This document shows, in pieces, positions 6,475-14,699 of a stretch of DNA of 16,262 nt. Numbering within the stretch: the first letter of the stretch is position 1; every line of letters starts with the position of its first letter. The notes under the pieces were generated by a model. It had not been told where the DNA came from, ran no database searches, and saw nothing but the letters and a program-made list of their open reading frames with translations. Origin of the DNA: an uncultured Bacilli bacterium (GTDB taxonomy: Bacteria; Bacillota_I; Bacilli_A; RF39; UBA660); NCBI GenBank assembly GCA_944358225.1, contig CALVQP010000023.1, forward strand, positions 1-16,262. The letters are read 5' to 3'. The position numbers and the translations under genes were made by a program.

Positions 6475-7999
6475 AAATTTCATGTCTTACAAATAATACT
6501 TCTGGCTTATTTAATCTATGTTTATCTTCTAGCTTTCCAAAAGTTTTTATTGAACTTAAATCTTGATCATTAGTATTTAATTGTAAAAATATTTTCTGAC
6601 AAGTACTATTTATAAATGGTTGAAGTAATACCGTACAAACCCTTATACTTTCTAACAGGTTATAAAGTACTTCCTTTAAACGTTCTTCTTTTTGTTCTTT
6701 ATAAAGTGTCCAAGGAGTAGTTTCATCAATATATTTATTACATCTTCTTAAACACACAAATATTTCATCAAGAGCATCTCCCACTTTTATCTCTTCCATT
6801 TTTTGATGCACTTTTTTTTCTAAACTCTCTACGCACTCAATTAGTTCTTGATCCAGATCATCATTTGACTTGCTTTTATAAATATAACCATCAAAATATT
6901 TCCAAGCCATACTTATTGTTCTATTAACTAAATTTCCTAAAACATTAGCTAAATCAGCATTTGTTCTAGATACAATTAATTCTTCTGTAATACTACCATC
7001 ACTAGCATAAGGTATTTCATGTAAAACATAATATCTAATAGCATCAACCCCATATTTAGCTACTAAATCATCAGCATACATAATATTTCCTTTACTTTTA
7101 CTCATTTTATCATTACCAAATAATAACCAAGGATGTCCAAAAACTGTTTTAGGTAATTCTAAGTTTAAAGCCATTAAAATTATCGGCCAATAAATAGTGT
7201 GAAAACGAATAATATCTTTACCTACTAAATGTAAATCGGCTGGCCATAATTTTTGGAAAGTCTCTGATGGCTTAACGACATCATAACCGATATTAGTAAT
7301 ATAATTAGATAAAGCATCTAACCATACATAAATAACATGTTTATCATCAAAAGTAACCGGAATTCCCCATTTAAAAGAAGTTCTAGAAACACACAAATCT
7401 TGTAATCCAGGAAGCAAAAAATTATTTAACATTTCATTTTTTCGAGACTCTGGTGTAATAAAATCTGGATGAGAATTAATATAATCAATCAATCTATCTT
7501 GATATTTTGATAATCTTAAAAAATAAGCTTCTTCTGTTGTTTCGTATACTTCTCTTCCACAATCTGGACAAATATTATTAACTGCTTGCGTAGGTGTCCA
7601 AAATGACTCACAAGGAGTACAGTATAATCCCTTATACTCTCCTTTATAAATATCACCTTGATCATAAAGTTTCTTAAAAATATCCTGAACTATTTTTTGA
7701 TGTTTTTTATCCGTTGTTCTTACAAATTTATCATAACTAGTTTCCATAACATCCCAAATATTTTTTATTTCTTTGGAAACATTATCAACATATTCTTGAG
7801 GCGTTAAATTATTATCCGCTGCTTTTTGCTCAATTTTTTCTCCATGTTCATCTGTTCCTGTTTGAAAATAAACATCATAACCACATAATCTTTTATAACG
7901 GGCAATTGCATCAGCCAAAACAATTTCATAAGTATTCCCAATATGAGGCTTTCCCGAAGTATATGCAATAGCCGTTGATATATAATATTTATTAGACAT
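6473..7999 (-). CDS. metG: Methionine--tRNA ligase (short form)
   Basis: Class I aminoacyl-tRNA synthetase charging tRNA-Met in the cytoplasm, required for translation initiation and elongation. The HIGH motif appears as HIGN (19-22) within SGKPHIGNTYE, the KMSKS loop is intact (298-302), and a CP-domain zinc knuckle is formed by C127/C130 and C144/C147. The anticodon-binding helical domain follows to the end. The protein has 508 aa. Bacillus-type enzymes are near 650-660 aa because of a C-terminal Trbp111-like tRNA-binding domain, which is absent here, as in the short mycoplasma enzymes. The start follows GAGGG by 6 nt. A promoter at 8022-8050 gives a leader of only about 15 nt, too short for a T-box. 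Confidence 0.98.
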   Translation of the reverse strand: MSNKYYISTAIAYTSGKPHIGNTYEIVLADAIARYKRLCGYDVYFQTGTDEHGEKIEQKAADNNLTPQEYVDNVSKEIKNIWDVMETSYDKFVRTTDKKHQKIVQDIFKKLYDQGDIYKGEYKGLYCTPCESFWTPTQAVNNICPDCGREVYETTEEAYFLRLSKYQDRLIDYINSHPDFITPESRKNEMLNNFLLPGLQDLCVSRTSFKWGIPVTFDDKHVIYVWLDALSNYITNIGYDVVKPSETFQKLWPADLHLVGKDIIRFHTIYWPIILMALNLELPKTVFGHPWLLFGNDKMSKSKGNIMYADDLVAKYGVDAIRYYVLHEIPYASDGSITEELIVSRTNADLANVLGNLVNRTISMAWKYFDGYIYKSKSNDDLDQELIECVESLEKKVHQKMEEIKVGDALDEIFVCLRRCNKYIDETTPWTLYKEQKEERLKEVLYNLLESIRVCTVLLQPFINSTCQKIFLQLNTNDQDLSSIKTFGKLEDKHRLNKPEVLFVRHEI

Positions 8000-8021
8000 A
8001 AATATCCCTCACTTCCTCTTT

Positions 8022-8050
8022 ATTTTACTATGTATTTTTAATTATGTCAT
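8022..8050 (-). promoter_or_regulatory. Predicted promoter of metG
   Basis: ATGACA (8045-8050) and TAAAAT (8022-8027) on the minus strand, 17-bp spacing, each 5 of 6 to consensus. The -35 box touches the stop codon of the upstream small gene, so metG may be transcribed both from here and by read-through. Confidence 0.5.
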
Positions 8051-8304
8051 CATTTATAAATATTTTCATAATAATTTCGTTCATTTAACTTCGAAAACAA
8101 ATACTCCAAATTTTCATCATACTGATAATTTAAATAATCATCTATCTCAAATAATAACTCATCTAAAGATGCATACTTTAAATAATCAAAATTAAATTCT
8201 TTTAATAAATTTATTTCTTCATCAGTTAATAACATTTTATTGGCTCGTTTTTTTAACATTTTTTCTTCATAATTAATATCATTTAGAATCTTATTTTCCA
8301 TCAT
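8050..8304 (-). CDS. Small acidic hypothetical protein (84 aa)
   Basis: I do not recognise a family. The product is cytoplasmic (no signal or membrane segment), rich in Asn, Glu, Leu and Tyr, and predicted all-helical: NKILNDINYEEKMLKKRANK, then LTDEEINLLKEFNFDYLKYA, then a helix-rich acidic tail. The start is the first of two ATG codons, with GAGG 7 nt upstream, and a good promoter lies at 8329-8357. That combination makes it a real gene despite its size. It ends 50 bp before metG in the same direction and may be cotranscribed. It ends in TGA, with TAA two codons further on, so the code cannot be judged from this gene alone. Confidence 0.75.
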   Translation of the reverse strand: MMENKILNDINYEEKMLKKRANKMLLTDEEINLLKEFNFDYLKYASLDELLFEIDDYLNYQYDENLEYLFSKLNERNYYENIYK

Positions 8305-8328
8305 TTTTAAACCTCAATTTATCTACAT

Positions 8329-8357
8329 ATTATAAATTACTAATCTTTAAAATACAA
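8329..8357 (-). promoter_or_regulatory. Promoter of the 84-aa gene (and possibly metG)
   Basis: TTGTAT (8352-8357), 17-bp spacer, consensus TATAAT (8329-8334) on the minus strand. Confidence 0.7.
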
Positions 8358-8445
8358 ACTTTATGTCAATTACTTGTCACTATTTTTATTTTTACTTTGT
8401 TTCTTTCTAAATTTGCGTTATTATAAAATAAAGGATTGATGAGAT

Positions 8446-8649
8446 ATGATATATCGTTTGACTGCGGAACAAATTGAAGAAAAACTAGGAGCTTTTTTTG
8501 GCAAAATAGGTAAATTTTTCGTCGATATTTTCAATACTATCTTAGAAGCATTTGATAAATTTCTTCCTCGAGAAATAACGATTATTTTATTTGTTGGCGT
8601 CGGCGCATTTTTAATAATATATATATTTACCCAAAAAATAAATAAATAA
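8446..8649 (+). CDS. 67-aa membrane peptide with amphipathic helix
   Basis: I do not recognise a family. Residues about 6-41 form a likely amphipathic helix (LTAEQIEEKLGAFFGKIG then FFVDIFNTILEAFDKFL). Residues about 43-62 are one transmembrane helix (EITIILFVGVGAFLIIYIF), followed by a short Lys-rich tail, so the order resembles a tail-anchored protein. AAGGA lies 10 nt before the ATG. A strong bidirectional terminator immediately follows the stop, supporting expression. It is the only complete rightward protein gene here and stands between leftward transcription units. Possible roles include a regulatory membrane small protein or a toxin-like peptide. No antitoxin partner is evident next to it, and neither role is shown. 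Confidence 0.7.
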   Translation: MIYRLTAEQIEEKLGAFFGKIGKFFVDIFNTILEAFDKFLPREITIILFVGVGAFLIIYIFTQKINK

Positions 8650-8678
8650 AAAATTGTAATTTAAAGTTACAATTTTTT
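8648..8678. terminator. Bidirectional rho-independent terminator between convergent genes
   Basis: AAAAAATTGTAA (8648-8659) and TTACAATTTTTT (8667-8678) are exact complements around a 7-nt loop. It gives a T run on both strands and overlaps the end of the dehydrogenase gene. Confidence 0.85.
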
Positions 8679-9756
8679 ATTTTCCTAAATATTCATGTAA
8701 ATCTTTCGTTTTATAAGTAAGTTCTCCCATCTGACTAGTTGCAATAAATCCTGGAGCTGCCTTAATTACATCTGGTATTCTATTAACAATATTAGCACAA
8801 GTTAACGCTACTGTATCGGGATTATTTATGGTCACTGTTGTTGATGGTTCTCCCTCTACTGTCCAAACATTAGTATCAATATCTTCAGGAGCATACACCT
8901 TACCAATACACTGTGCCTCTATAGTAATACCTTCTTTAGTATTAGCTGTTACAATAGCGCTCATTCCAGTAGCTTCTCCGGCTTTTATTGTCATATTTAA
9001 AGTCTTAGATTCAATATCTTTTTCATGCGTAATTGGCACACACTTTTGATCCATACTCGTAATTTCTAAATTAAGTTTATCAGCTAACCACCCAACTACA
9101 TTCCACATATAAGATGGAGCAAAAGTTCCCTTATTAATCATCGCTTCTCGCTCTTGTTGACTAATTCTATCATAAGATGCCACTTCCTTATCAAATTGTT
9201 CCAAACTAAGACCAGCACCATGAGCTTTAGCTAACGCAATTCCATAATCTTCTACATTATATGATGAACTTCCTTTAATTTTTGTAATTTTATGACTACA
9301 ACCAGCCAACGTTGCCACTAAATTACCCCAAGCAAAATCTTGATAACCACTACCACAAATCGTGCAACCAGTTGTTTTAGCTAAAGCATCTATATCATTA
9401 AAATCTTTAGTATTAGAATTACTGGCAAAAAAAGCTTCTTCACAAGTAGTAATAGCATTTACCCCTACTTTAGCACAAGTCATTAATACATCTTTTACAT
9501 CATTTAATAGACTCATCGTCGTAACAATAGCAATATCGGCTTTGGAAGTAATTAGTAAATCTTCTAACTTTTTTAAAGGTTCTATTACAATTCCCTTTTT
9601 TTCACAATCTATAACGCTAGCAATATCTTTACCAATTAAAGACTCATCAATATCAACAGCTCCAACTATTTTTCCCCCATGTTCATAAACATAGCGCATC
9701 GTATACTTACTCATTTTTCCGCAACCAACTTGCAACACTCTTATTTCATTTTCCAT
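8677..9756 (-). CDS. NAD(P)-dependent oxidoreductase of the 2,4-diaminopentanoate dehydrogenase (DapB-like) family
   Basis: The 359-aa protein starts with a Rossmann fold: LQVGCGKMSKYTMRYV (8-23) holds the dinucleotide GxGxM motif, and AVDIDESLIGKDIASVI (33-49) is the second strand with its acidic residue. The segment ADIAIVTTMS is the next core strand. The remainder matches the layout of the dihydrodipicolinate-reductase-like family that includes 2,4-diaminopentanoate dehydrogenase of clostridial ornithine fermentation (about 340 aa). No other ornithine-fermentation genes (ortA/B, oraS/E) are in the window, so the actual substrate is uncertain and may be another amino acid or amine. GGAG lies about 11 nt before the ATG. 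The 83-bp gap upstream contains no clear terminator, so read-through from the gene at 9839-10981 is possible. Confidence 0.65.
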   Translation of the reverse strand: MENEIRVLQVGCGKMSKYTMRYVYEHGGKIVGAVDIDESLIGKDIASVIDCEKKGIVIEPLKKLEDLLITSKADIAIVTTMSLLNDVKDVLMTCAKVGVNAITTCEEAFFASNSNTKDFNDIDALAKTTGCTICGSGYQDFAWGNLVATLAGCSHKITKIKGSSSYNVEDYGIALAKAHGAGLSLEQFDKEVASYDRISQQEREAMINKGTFAPSYMWNVVGWLADKLNLEITSMDQKCVPITHEKDIESKTLNMTIKAGEATGMSAIVTANTKEGITIEAQCIGKVYAPEDIDTNVWTVEGEPSTTVTINNPDTVALTCANIVNRIPDVIKAAPGFIATSQMGELTYKTKDLHEYLGK

Positions 9757-9779
9757 AAAAAAATCACTCTCCTACTTAT

Positions 9780-9788
9780 ATTTTACCA
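9780..9788 (-). promoter_or_regulatory. Possible extended -10 promoter for the dehydrogenase gene
   Basis: TGGTAAAAT on the minus strand matches an extended -10 element (TGnTAnnnT type). No good -35 box stands at the right distance, so this is weak. Confidence 0.3.
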
Positions 9789-9838
9789 CCACAAGATGAT
9801 AATATTTATAAACAAGAAAGTGACTTTACACATATATA

Positions 9839-10981
9839 CTATTTACTATCTGGCAATTTAACTATAAAAGGTTCCTCTTCACTACCATTTCCCCCTGTAA
9901 TCTGTGTCATATCTGATAAATTAATTGTAAATAATACATTGGCAGAACTGGCTGCTCTAGAGGGATATGGTAAAGCCGAAACACGATAAACTTCATAAGA
10001 ATTTTCTTTAACTGGCGTTGAAGACCAAAAATCTCCATCGATACTCATCATATAATTGTAATTCAAACAACTTTCATCAGTAATGTTTTTACAATTAGAA
10101 TCCAAACTTGGTAAATTATACTCACTAGCAGACATAAGTCCCAAGTATTGTCCTTCATAAACATCACTACATTCAATATCACTTTCAATAGCGATATCTT
10201 CTTCTCCTCTTTTGCCAATACAAAGTTCTTGCTTCATTATTAATGCTCTTTGATCACTATTAAATTCGTCATTATCATTATAAATTTTATCTAATTCTTC
10301 ACGAATACGACTCTTAGCAAAATCATTAATTCCTGAACTATCTTCTTTTTGCACATTATAACGATCATCATATACAGAACGACGATAATTTTTTAAAGGT
10401 TCCGTAATTAATATTCTAATAGTTCCATCACTATTAATTCTCAAAATACGATAATTGTTCTCCCCAAAAACTAAATGATTATTTACATACTCTCCTTTAA
10501 AAATATAATCTCCATCATCATTTAAATATAAACCATCACTATCAACAGCATCAGAATTATTTTCTAAAATTGCATTATATAAAGTTTTAGTTGTATATTT
10601 TCCTGGACAATCCAAATTAGGTAAATATGCATAATTATCATTATTATTAACAACATTTACTTCCCCATTACAAGTGGTATCTTCCCCAAAATACTTAGTC
10701 AAACTTTTCATATACTCATCAGCCACCAATTGTCCTACTTCTATCGAAACAGTTTGACCATCAGCTGGTAAATCCTTAGAATTATCCTCATAATAATCAA
10801 CGGCGGCTTTTTTCATAACATCTTCCACATAAGAATAATCCCCCTTGGTACCTACCGTAACTTTCACTATTAAAACTATTACCAAAATAGCAGCGAGTCC
10901 CGCCAAAATACCTAAAAGTATTTTTATTAATATTTTACTCATATCTGACATATTATTATAAATTGACTTTATACTATCCAT
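9839..10981 (-). CDS. Signal-anchored exported protein, unknown function (380 aa)
   Basis: Residues 1-16 are short and polar, 17-41 form a strong hydrophobic segment without a clear cleavage site, and the rest is an acidic, Asn/Asp-rich domain expected outside the cell. It contains six cysteines in the outer part (motifs TTCNGE, LDCPGKY, ELCIGK, IECSDV, SNCKNI, ESCLNY), which could form disulfides. C-terminal motifs NNYRILRINSDGTIRIL, GLMSASEYNLPS and DGDFWSSTPVKENSYEVYRV resemble a recurrent C-terminal domain of uncharacterised surface proteins of gut Firmicutes. The pilin-like N-terminal layout is also compatible with a pseudopilin, but there is no prepilin peptidase site I can point to. 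AAAGGAG stands 7 nt before the ATG and an extended -10 promoter lies at 11019-11027. Confidence 0.85.
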   Translation of the reverse strand: MDSIKSIYNNMSDMSKILIKILLGILAGLAAILVIVLIVKVTVGTKGDYSYVEDVMKKAAVDYYEDNSKDLPADGQTVSIEVGQLVADEYMKSLTKYFGEDTTCNGEVNVVNNNDNYAYLPNLDCPGKYTTKTLYNAILENNSDAVDSDGLYLNDDGDYIFKGEYVNNHLVFGENNYRILRINSDGTIRILITEPLKNYRRSVYDDRYNVQKEDSSGINDFAKSRIREELDKIYNDNDEFNSDQRALIMKQELCIGKRGEEDIAIESDIECSDVYEGQYLGLMSASEYNLPSLDSNCKNITDESCLNYNYMMSIDGDFWSSTPVKENSYEVYRVSALPYPSRAASSANVLFTINLSDMTQITGGNGSEEEPFIVKLPDSK

Positions 10982-11018
10982 ATTTCTACTCCTTTACTTA
11001 AGTTTGTAACTCAACACC

Positions 11019-11027
11019 ATTCTATCA
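11019..11027 (-). promoter_or_regulatory. Extended -10 promoter of the 380-aa exported protein gene
   Basis: TGATAGAAT on the minus strand (TG, one base, TAGAAT). A poor -35 (TTTCGT) stands 17 bp upstream. The start of transcription would be about 30 nt before the ATG. Confidence 0.45.
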
Positions 11028-11139
11028 TTTTCTATGACTTTACGAAAGATATTTTTCAGATATTCTTATAATTTAAAACTCTTTAATAACCTGTATAATT
11101 TTAGAAATTAGATTTTCCAAAAAAACTTTAAAAAAATTG

Positions 11140-11168
11140 TTGACAAATATCTACTTATCGATTAGTAT
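11140..11168 (+). promoter_or_regulatory. Consensus promoter of the predicted sRNA
   Basis: TTGACA (11140-11145), 17-bp spacer, TAGTAT (11163-11168) on the plus strand. The -35 box is a perfect consensus, unlike most promoters here. No protein gene follows on this strand. The rest of 10982-11139 shows nothing beyond the leftward promoter at 11019-11027. Confidence 0.7.
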
Positions 11169-11173
11169 ATTAA

Positions 11174-11273
11174 TCACCAATTCACTTCAAGGCGAATTGG
11201 TGCTAGTATCACACTAGCCAACCCCTTTTTATTCTTTTTGAAGTTGCTCTTCAGGGGGGCAACTTCTTTTTTT
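11174..11273 (+). ncRNA. Predicted small RNA (about 100 nt) with three hairpins and C-rich strand
   Basis: Starting about 6-7 nt after the -10 box, the RNA folds into CACCAATTC/GAATTGGTG (11175-11183 with 11194-11202, loop ACTTCAAGGC). Next come GCTAGT/ACTAGC (11202-11207 with 11213-11218), a single strand CAACCCCTTTTTATTC, and a terminator hairpin GAAGTTGC/GCAACTTC (11240-11247 with 11259-11266) with a 7-T tail. CCCC (11222-11225) can pair with the G run in the terminator loop (11254-11258), giving a possible pseudoknot. There is no reading frame and no downstream gene on this strand, so this is a free RNA rather than a riboswitch leader. A C-rich strand is typical of Gram-positive sRNAs such as RsaE/RoxS that pair with Shine-Dalgarno sites. 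No homology is claimed. Confidence 0.65.
11240..11273 (+). terminator. Terminator of the predicted sRNA
   Basis: An 8-bp perfect stem (11240-11247 with 11259-11266) with an 11-nt G-rich loop and seven T residues (11267-11273). Confidence 0.85.
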
Positions 11274-11275
11274 GT

Positions 11276-11300
11276 AAAAAAATCTCTAACTAGAGATTTT
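11276..11300 (-). terminator. Rho-independent terminator of the pyruvate:ferredoxin oxidoreductase gene
   Basis: On the minus strand AAAATCTCTA pairs with TAGAGATTTT (11291-11300 with 11279-11288), followed by more T residues. The stem overlaps the TAG stop codon and faces the sRNA terminator. Confidence 0.75.
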
Positions 11301-14300
11301 TATAATATAAATATCTATCCATAAGTTCTTTTTGATGTTCTTTAAAAAGATTATCAAAAACATTTTTATCTTTAATCGCTAAAGCATTATATCTTACTTC
11401 ATCTTTTAACACATCATCTAATTTTGTAAAATCTGGTTCTTTGGAATCAATAGTTAAAGTTTTATCATGATATCTCATTAATAATAAATAGCCACATTCA
11501 ACCAAATCTTTTTGTCTTTTTAAAGAACAACTCATACCTCCTTTTATGCCGTGCTCTACACAAGGGGCATAGGCAATAATTAAGGATGGTCCTTTATGTA
11601 AAATAGCTTCTTTAAAGGCTTTAACACACTGATTATCATTGGCTCCTAAAGCTACACTAGCAACATATACATTATCATAGCACATAGCTATTTTAAACAA
11701 ATCTTTCTTCGCTGTTTTTTTACCCATCTGGGCAAACTCTGCCACTTGACCAATGTGCGAAGCTTTACTCATTTGTCCTCCCGTATTAGAATATACCTCA
11801 CTATCTAAAACTAAAATATTTATATTTTCATTACTAGCCAGTAAATGATCTATTCCGCTAAAACCAATATCATAAGCCCAACCATCGCCTCCTATACACC
11901 AAACACTACGACTTGGTATATAATCTAACAAATCTTTTAAATCGCGACTTACATGAGCATTTTTCAAATTTTCATAGACTTCCCTAGTAACGGCATAATC
12001 ATCCATATTCTCAAAGTATTTTAAAAATAAATTTTGCGTGGTTTGACTTACACATTCCATGTTTTTTTGCATTATATCTTTAATACGCATTCTAATCTTT
12101 TTATAAGCTAGATGCATTCCTAAACCAAATTCGGCATTATCTTCAAATAAACTACTAGCCCAAGGTATCTCATAAGGTAAATTAGGTAAATTCCCTCCAT
12201 AAATACTAGAACATCCCGTAGCATTAGCGATGATTAGATCATCTTGTAATAACTGCGTTAATAATTTAATATAAGCAGTCTCACCACATCCTGCACAAGC
12301 AGTCGGATATAAAAAGCGTGGCTTTAATAGTTGTGATCCTCTAACACTATAACGACTAATTACTTCTGTTGATTCATAAGTATCAAATAATTCTTCTATT
12401 CTTTTGTTTTCCTCGTATTTTCCCATTACTAAAGCTTTTTTATCAGGACTTGTCGGACATGCTTTTACACATAAGCCACACTCTGTACATTTTTGTGGAT
12501 TAACGGCAACTAAATACTTTTTATCTGGCACCCCATTCATTTTAATCCCCATATCATCTGTTACAAATGTTCTAATTACTCCATGAGGACACACAAAAGA
12601 GCATTTTCCACACTGCAAACAATTTTGGCTTATCCAAACAGGAACTGTTTTAGCAATATGTTCTTTTTCTAAATAAGGCTTATCTACCTTTATCATTCCA
12701 TCTTTATAATTAAATAAATCACTTACCTTTAACTCTTCGCCTTTATGAGCATTAATCATATCTAAAAAACTCATTGTTTTGTTTGATTTACTATCCTTAG
12801 TTACTTGTAACTCTTCATCAACTAAATATATATTATTTAAAGTCTCTTTAATTGCTGCAATATTATTATTAACAACATCAACTCCTTTATTTTTAAAACT
12901 AAGCTTAATATCATCTTTAACAATTTCCAAAGCATTAGATACCCCTAAAAATTCTAAAATAACCAGTTCCATAATCTTACTTATTTTACCATTAAGTTGA
13001 TGATTTAAGGCTATTTTATTAGCATCTATTAAAACTAAACTAGCTTGTTTTTCTTGCAATGTTTTCTTAAATTCATTAGGTAAAAAATCATTTAAATTAT
13101 TTTCTAATGATGTATTAAGTAAAACAGTTCCCTTTTTAGCTAAGTTTTTTAAAAGATCTAACTTTTTAACATAAATATCTTTAGCAATTACAATTAACTT
13201 AGGACTATCTACATAATAAGGAGCTTTAATTAAATTATTAGCAATTCGTAAATGCGATATAGTTACTCCTCCACTTTTTTTAGAATCATACTCAAAATAA
13301 CCTTGAATAAATTGCTTTTTTTCTCTTTCTATAACTTTTAAAATATCTTTAGAGGCACTAACCATGCCATCACTACCGTAACCATAAATTAACATTTCCG
13401 TAGCATTTAAATTGATTTTATAATCTGTTAATTCTAAACTTAAATTAGTGATATCATCAACAATTCCAATTGTAAAATTATCTTTTAATGAAAAATCTAA
13501 CATATCATAAACTGCTTTAATTTGATTAGGTGGTGTATTTTTACTAGATATGCCATATCTTCCTCCAACAATTTGAATATTAGTATCATAAAGTACTCTT
13601 GTAACATCACTACAAAGCGGTTCACACACACTACCATGTTCTTTTGTTCTATCTAATACAGCAATATTTAAAACGCTTTTTGGTAAAACATCTTTTAAGT
13701 ATTTAGCACTAAACGGTCGATACAAATGCACTTCAACCATTCCTACATGTTTTCCTTTTTTTAGATAATCATCAACTACTAACCTGATAGTATCACACAC
13801 ACTACCCATGGCAATAATAACATTAGTAGCTTCTTGATCCCCATAATAATTAAAAGGCTTAATATCTTGATTAAACTCTTCGCTTATCTTTGTCATATAA
13901 TCATTTACAATATCACAAATAGCATCATAATCTATATTCCGAGCTTCGGTTGCTTGAAAATAAATATCTTCATTTTCATTTAAACCTTTAGAAACACTTT
14001 TTCCTACATTTAATGCTTTATTACGAAAATTTTGTATTGCTTCTTGATCTACCAATTTTTTGAGTTTATTGTAGTTAATTTCCTCCACAACATTTATTTC
14101 ATGACTAGTTCTAAAACCATCAAAAAAGTGTAAAAATGGTAAACTTCCCTTAATCGCACTTAAATGCGCAATCGCCGCCATAAATTGAGCATTATTTACA
14201 CTACTGCTACTTAACATACAAAAACCTGTACTTCTTGTTGCATATACATCTTGATGATCACCAAATATTGATAAGGCATGAGTAGATAAACTTCTGGCTG

Positions 14301-14619
14301 CAACATGCATAACTCCCGGTAACATTTCACCAGCCATCTTATACATATTAGGTATCATCAGCAAAAGCCCTTGACTAGAAGTAAAAGTAGAGGCTAGCAA
14401 ACCACTTGTTAAAGCTCCATGCATACAGCCAGCTGCTCCCGCTTCACTTTGCATTTGGACAATTAAGGCTGTATCATCAAACATGTTCTTCATATTACTA
14501 ATTGCCATTTGCTCAGCATTACTTGCCATCGGCGAAGATGGCGTTATCGGATAAATGGCACACAATTCACTAAAAAAATATGCTACTTCAGATACTGCTT
14601 TATTTCCATCTTTTATCAT
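11290..14619 (-). CDS. nifJ: Pyruvate:ferredoxin (flavodoxin) oxidoreductase, single-chain
   Basis: The enzyme converts pyruvate and CoA to acetyl-CoA and CO2 in the cytoplasm, passing electrons to ferredoxin or flavodoxin; it is a hallmark of anaerobic metabolism. The chain has 1109 aa, a little below the usual 1170-1230. Domains in order: N-terminal alpha domain with AIYPITPSSPMA (21-32), domain II around 260-380, gamma domain from about 408 with YGYGSDGMVSASKD, and a ferredoxin domain with two 4Fe-4S sites (C667, C670, C673, C677 and C711, C714, C717, C721). The thiamine-diphosphate domain has GDGWAYDIGF to SNTGGQ (911-949), and the proximal cluster ligands are C775, C778, C803 and C1031. 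All ligands are present, so it should be functional. It is monocistronic: an extended -10 lies upstream and a terminator at its stop. Confidence 0.97.
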   Translation of the reverse strand: MIKDGNKAVSEVAYFFSELCAIYPITPSSPMASNAEQMAISNMKNMFDDTALIVQMQSEAGAAGCMHGALTSGLLASTFTSSQGLLLMIPNMYKMAGEMLPGVMHVAARSLSTHALSIFGDHQDVYATRSTGFCMLSSSSVNNAQFMAAIAHLSAIKGSLPFLHFFDGFRTSHEINVVEEINYNKLKKLVDQEAIQNFRNKALNVGKSVSKGLNENEDIYFQATEARNIDYDAICDIVNDYMTKISEEFNQDIKPFNYYGDQEATNVIIAMGSVCDTIRLVVDDYLKKGKHVGMVEVHLYRPFSAKYLKDVLPKSVLNIAVLDRTKEHGSVCEPLCSDVTRVLYDTNIQIVGGRYGISSKNTPPNQIKAVYDMLDFSLKDNFTIGIVDDITNLSLELTDYKINLNATEMLIYGYGSDGMVSASKDILKVIEREKKQFIQGYFEYDSKKSGGVTISHLRIANNLIKAPYYVDSPKLIVIAKDIYVKKLDLLKNLAKKGTVLLNTSLENNLNDFLPNEFKKTLQEKQASLVLIDANKIALNHQLNGKISKIMELVILEFLGVSNALEIVKDDIKLSFKNKGVDVVNNNIAAIKETLNNIYLVDEELQVTKDSKSNKTMSFLDMINAHKGEELKVSDLFNYKDGMIKVDKPYLEKEHIAKTVPVWISQNCLQCGKCSFVCPHGVIRTFVTDDMGIKMNGVPDKKYLVAVNPQKCTECGLCVKACPTSPDKKALVMGKYEENKRIEELFDTYESTEVISRYSVRGSQLLKPRFLYPTACAGCGETAYIKLLTQLLQDDLIIANATGCSSIYGGNLPNLPYEIPWASSLFEDNAEFGLGMHLAYKKIRMRIKDIMQKNMECVSQTTQNLFLKYFENMDDYAVTREVYENLKNAHVSRDLKDLLDYIPSRSVWCIGGDGWAYDIGFSGIDHLLASNENINILVLDSEVYSNTGGQMSKASHIGQVAEFAQMGKKTAKKDLFKIAMCYDNVYVASVALGANDNQCVKAFKEAILHKGPSLIIAYAPCVEHGIKGGMSCSLKRQKDLVECGYLLLMRYHDKTLTIDSKEPDFTKLDDVLKDEVRYNALAIKDKNVFDNLFKEHQKELMDRYLYYKNL

Positions 14620-14641
14620 ATTATCACTCTATTCTTATTAA

Positions 14642-14650
14642 ATTATATCA
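14642..14650 (-). promoter_or_regulatory. Extended -10 promoter of nifJ
   Basis: TGATATAAT on the minus strand: a perfect TATAAT (14642-14647) with a TG one base upstream. The -35 position overlaps the T run of the preceding terminator and is not recognisable. Confidence 0.6.
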
Positions 14651-14657
14651 TCAAAAT

Positions 14658-14686
14658 TAAAAAAAGTAGAACTTTATTTGTTCTAC
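14658..14686 (-). terminator. Rho-independent terminator of the surface protein gene
   Basis: GTAGAAC, 7-nt loop, GTTCTAC on the minus strand (14680-14686 with 14666-14672), then a T run to 14658. Confidence 0.85.
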
Positions 14687-14699
14687 CTTTCTAATTTAT

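Noticed and set aside
7999..8445. T-box or riboswitch upstream of metG
   Set aside because: The nearest promoter leaves a leader of about 15 nt and the upstream space is filled by a small gene. No specifier loop or antiterminator sequence is visible.
9679..9861. Rightward open frame of 60 codons across the gap between the dehydrogenase and the exported protein gene
   Set aside because: No ribosome site, overlaps both flanking genes antisense, and has a random AT-rich composition.
11174..11273. Riboswitch or tracrRNA reading of the structured plus-strand RNA
   Set aside because: No gene lies downstream on the same strand, and there is no CRISPR repeat, Cas gene or anti-repeat in the window.
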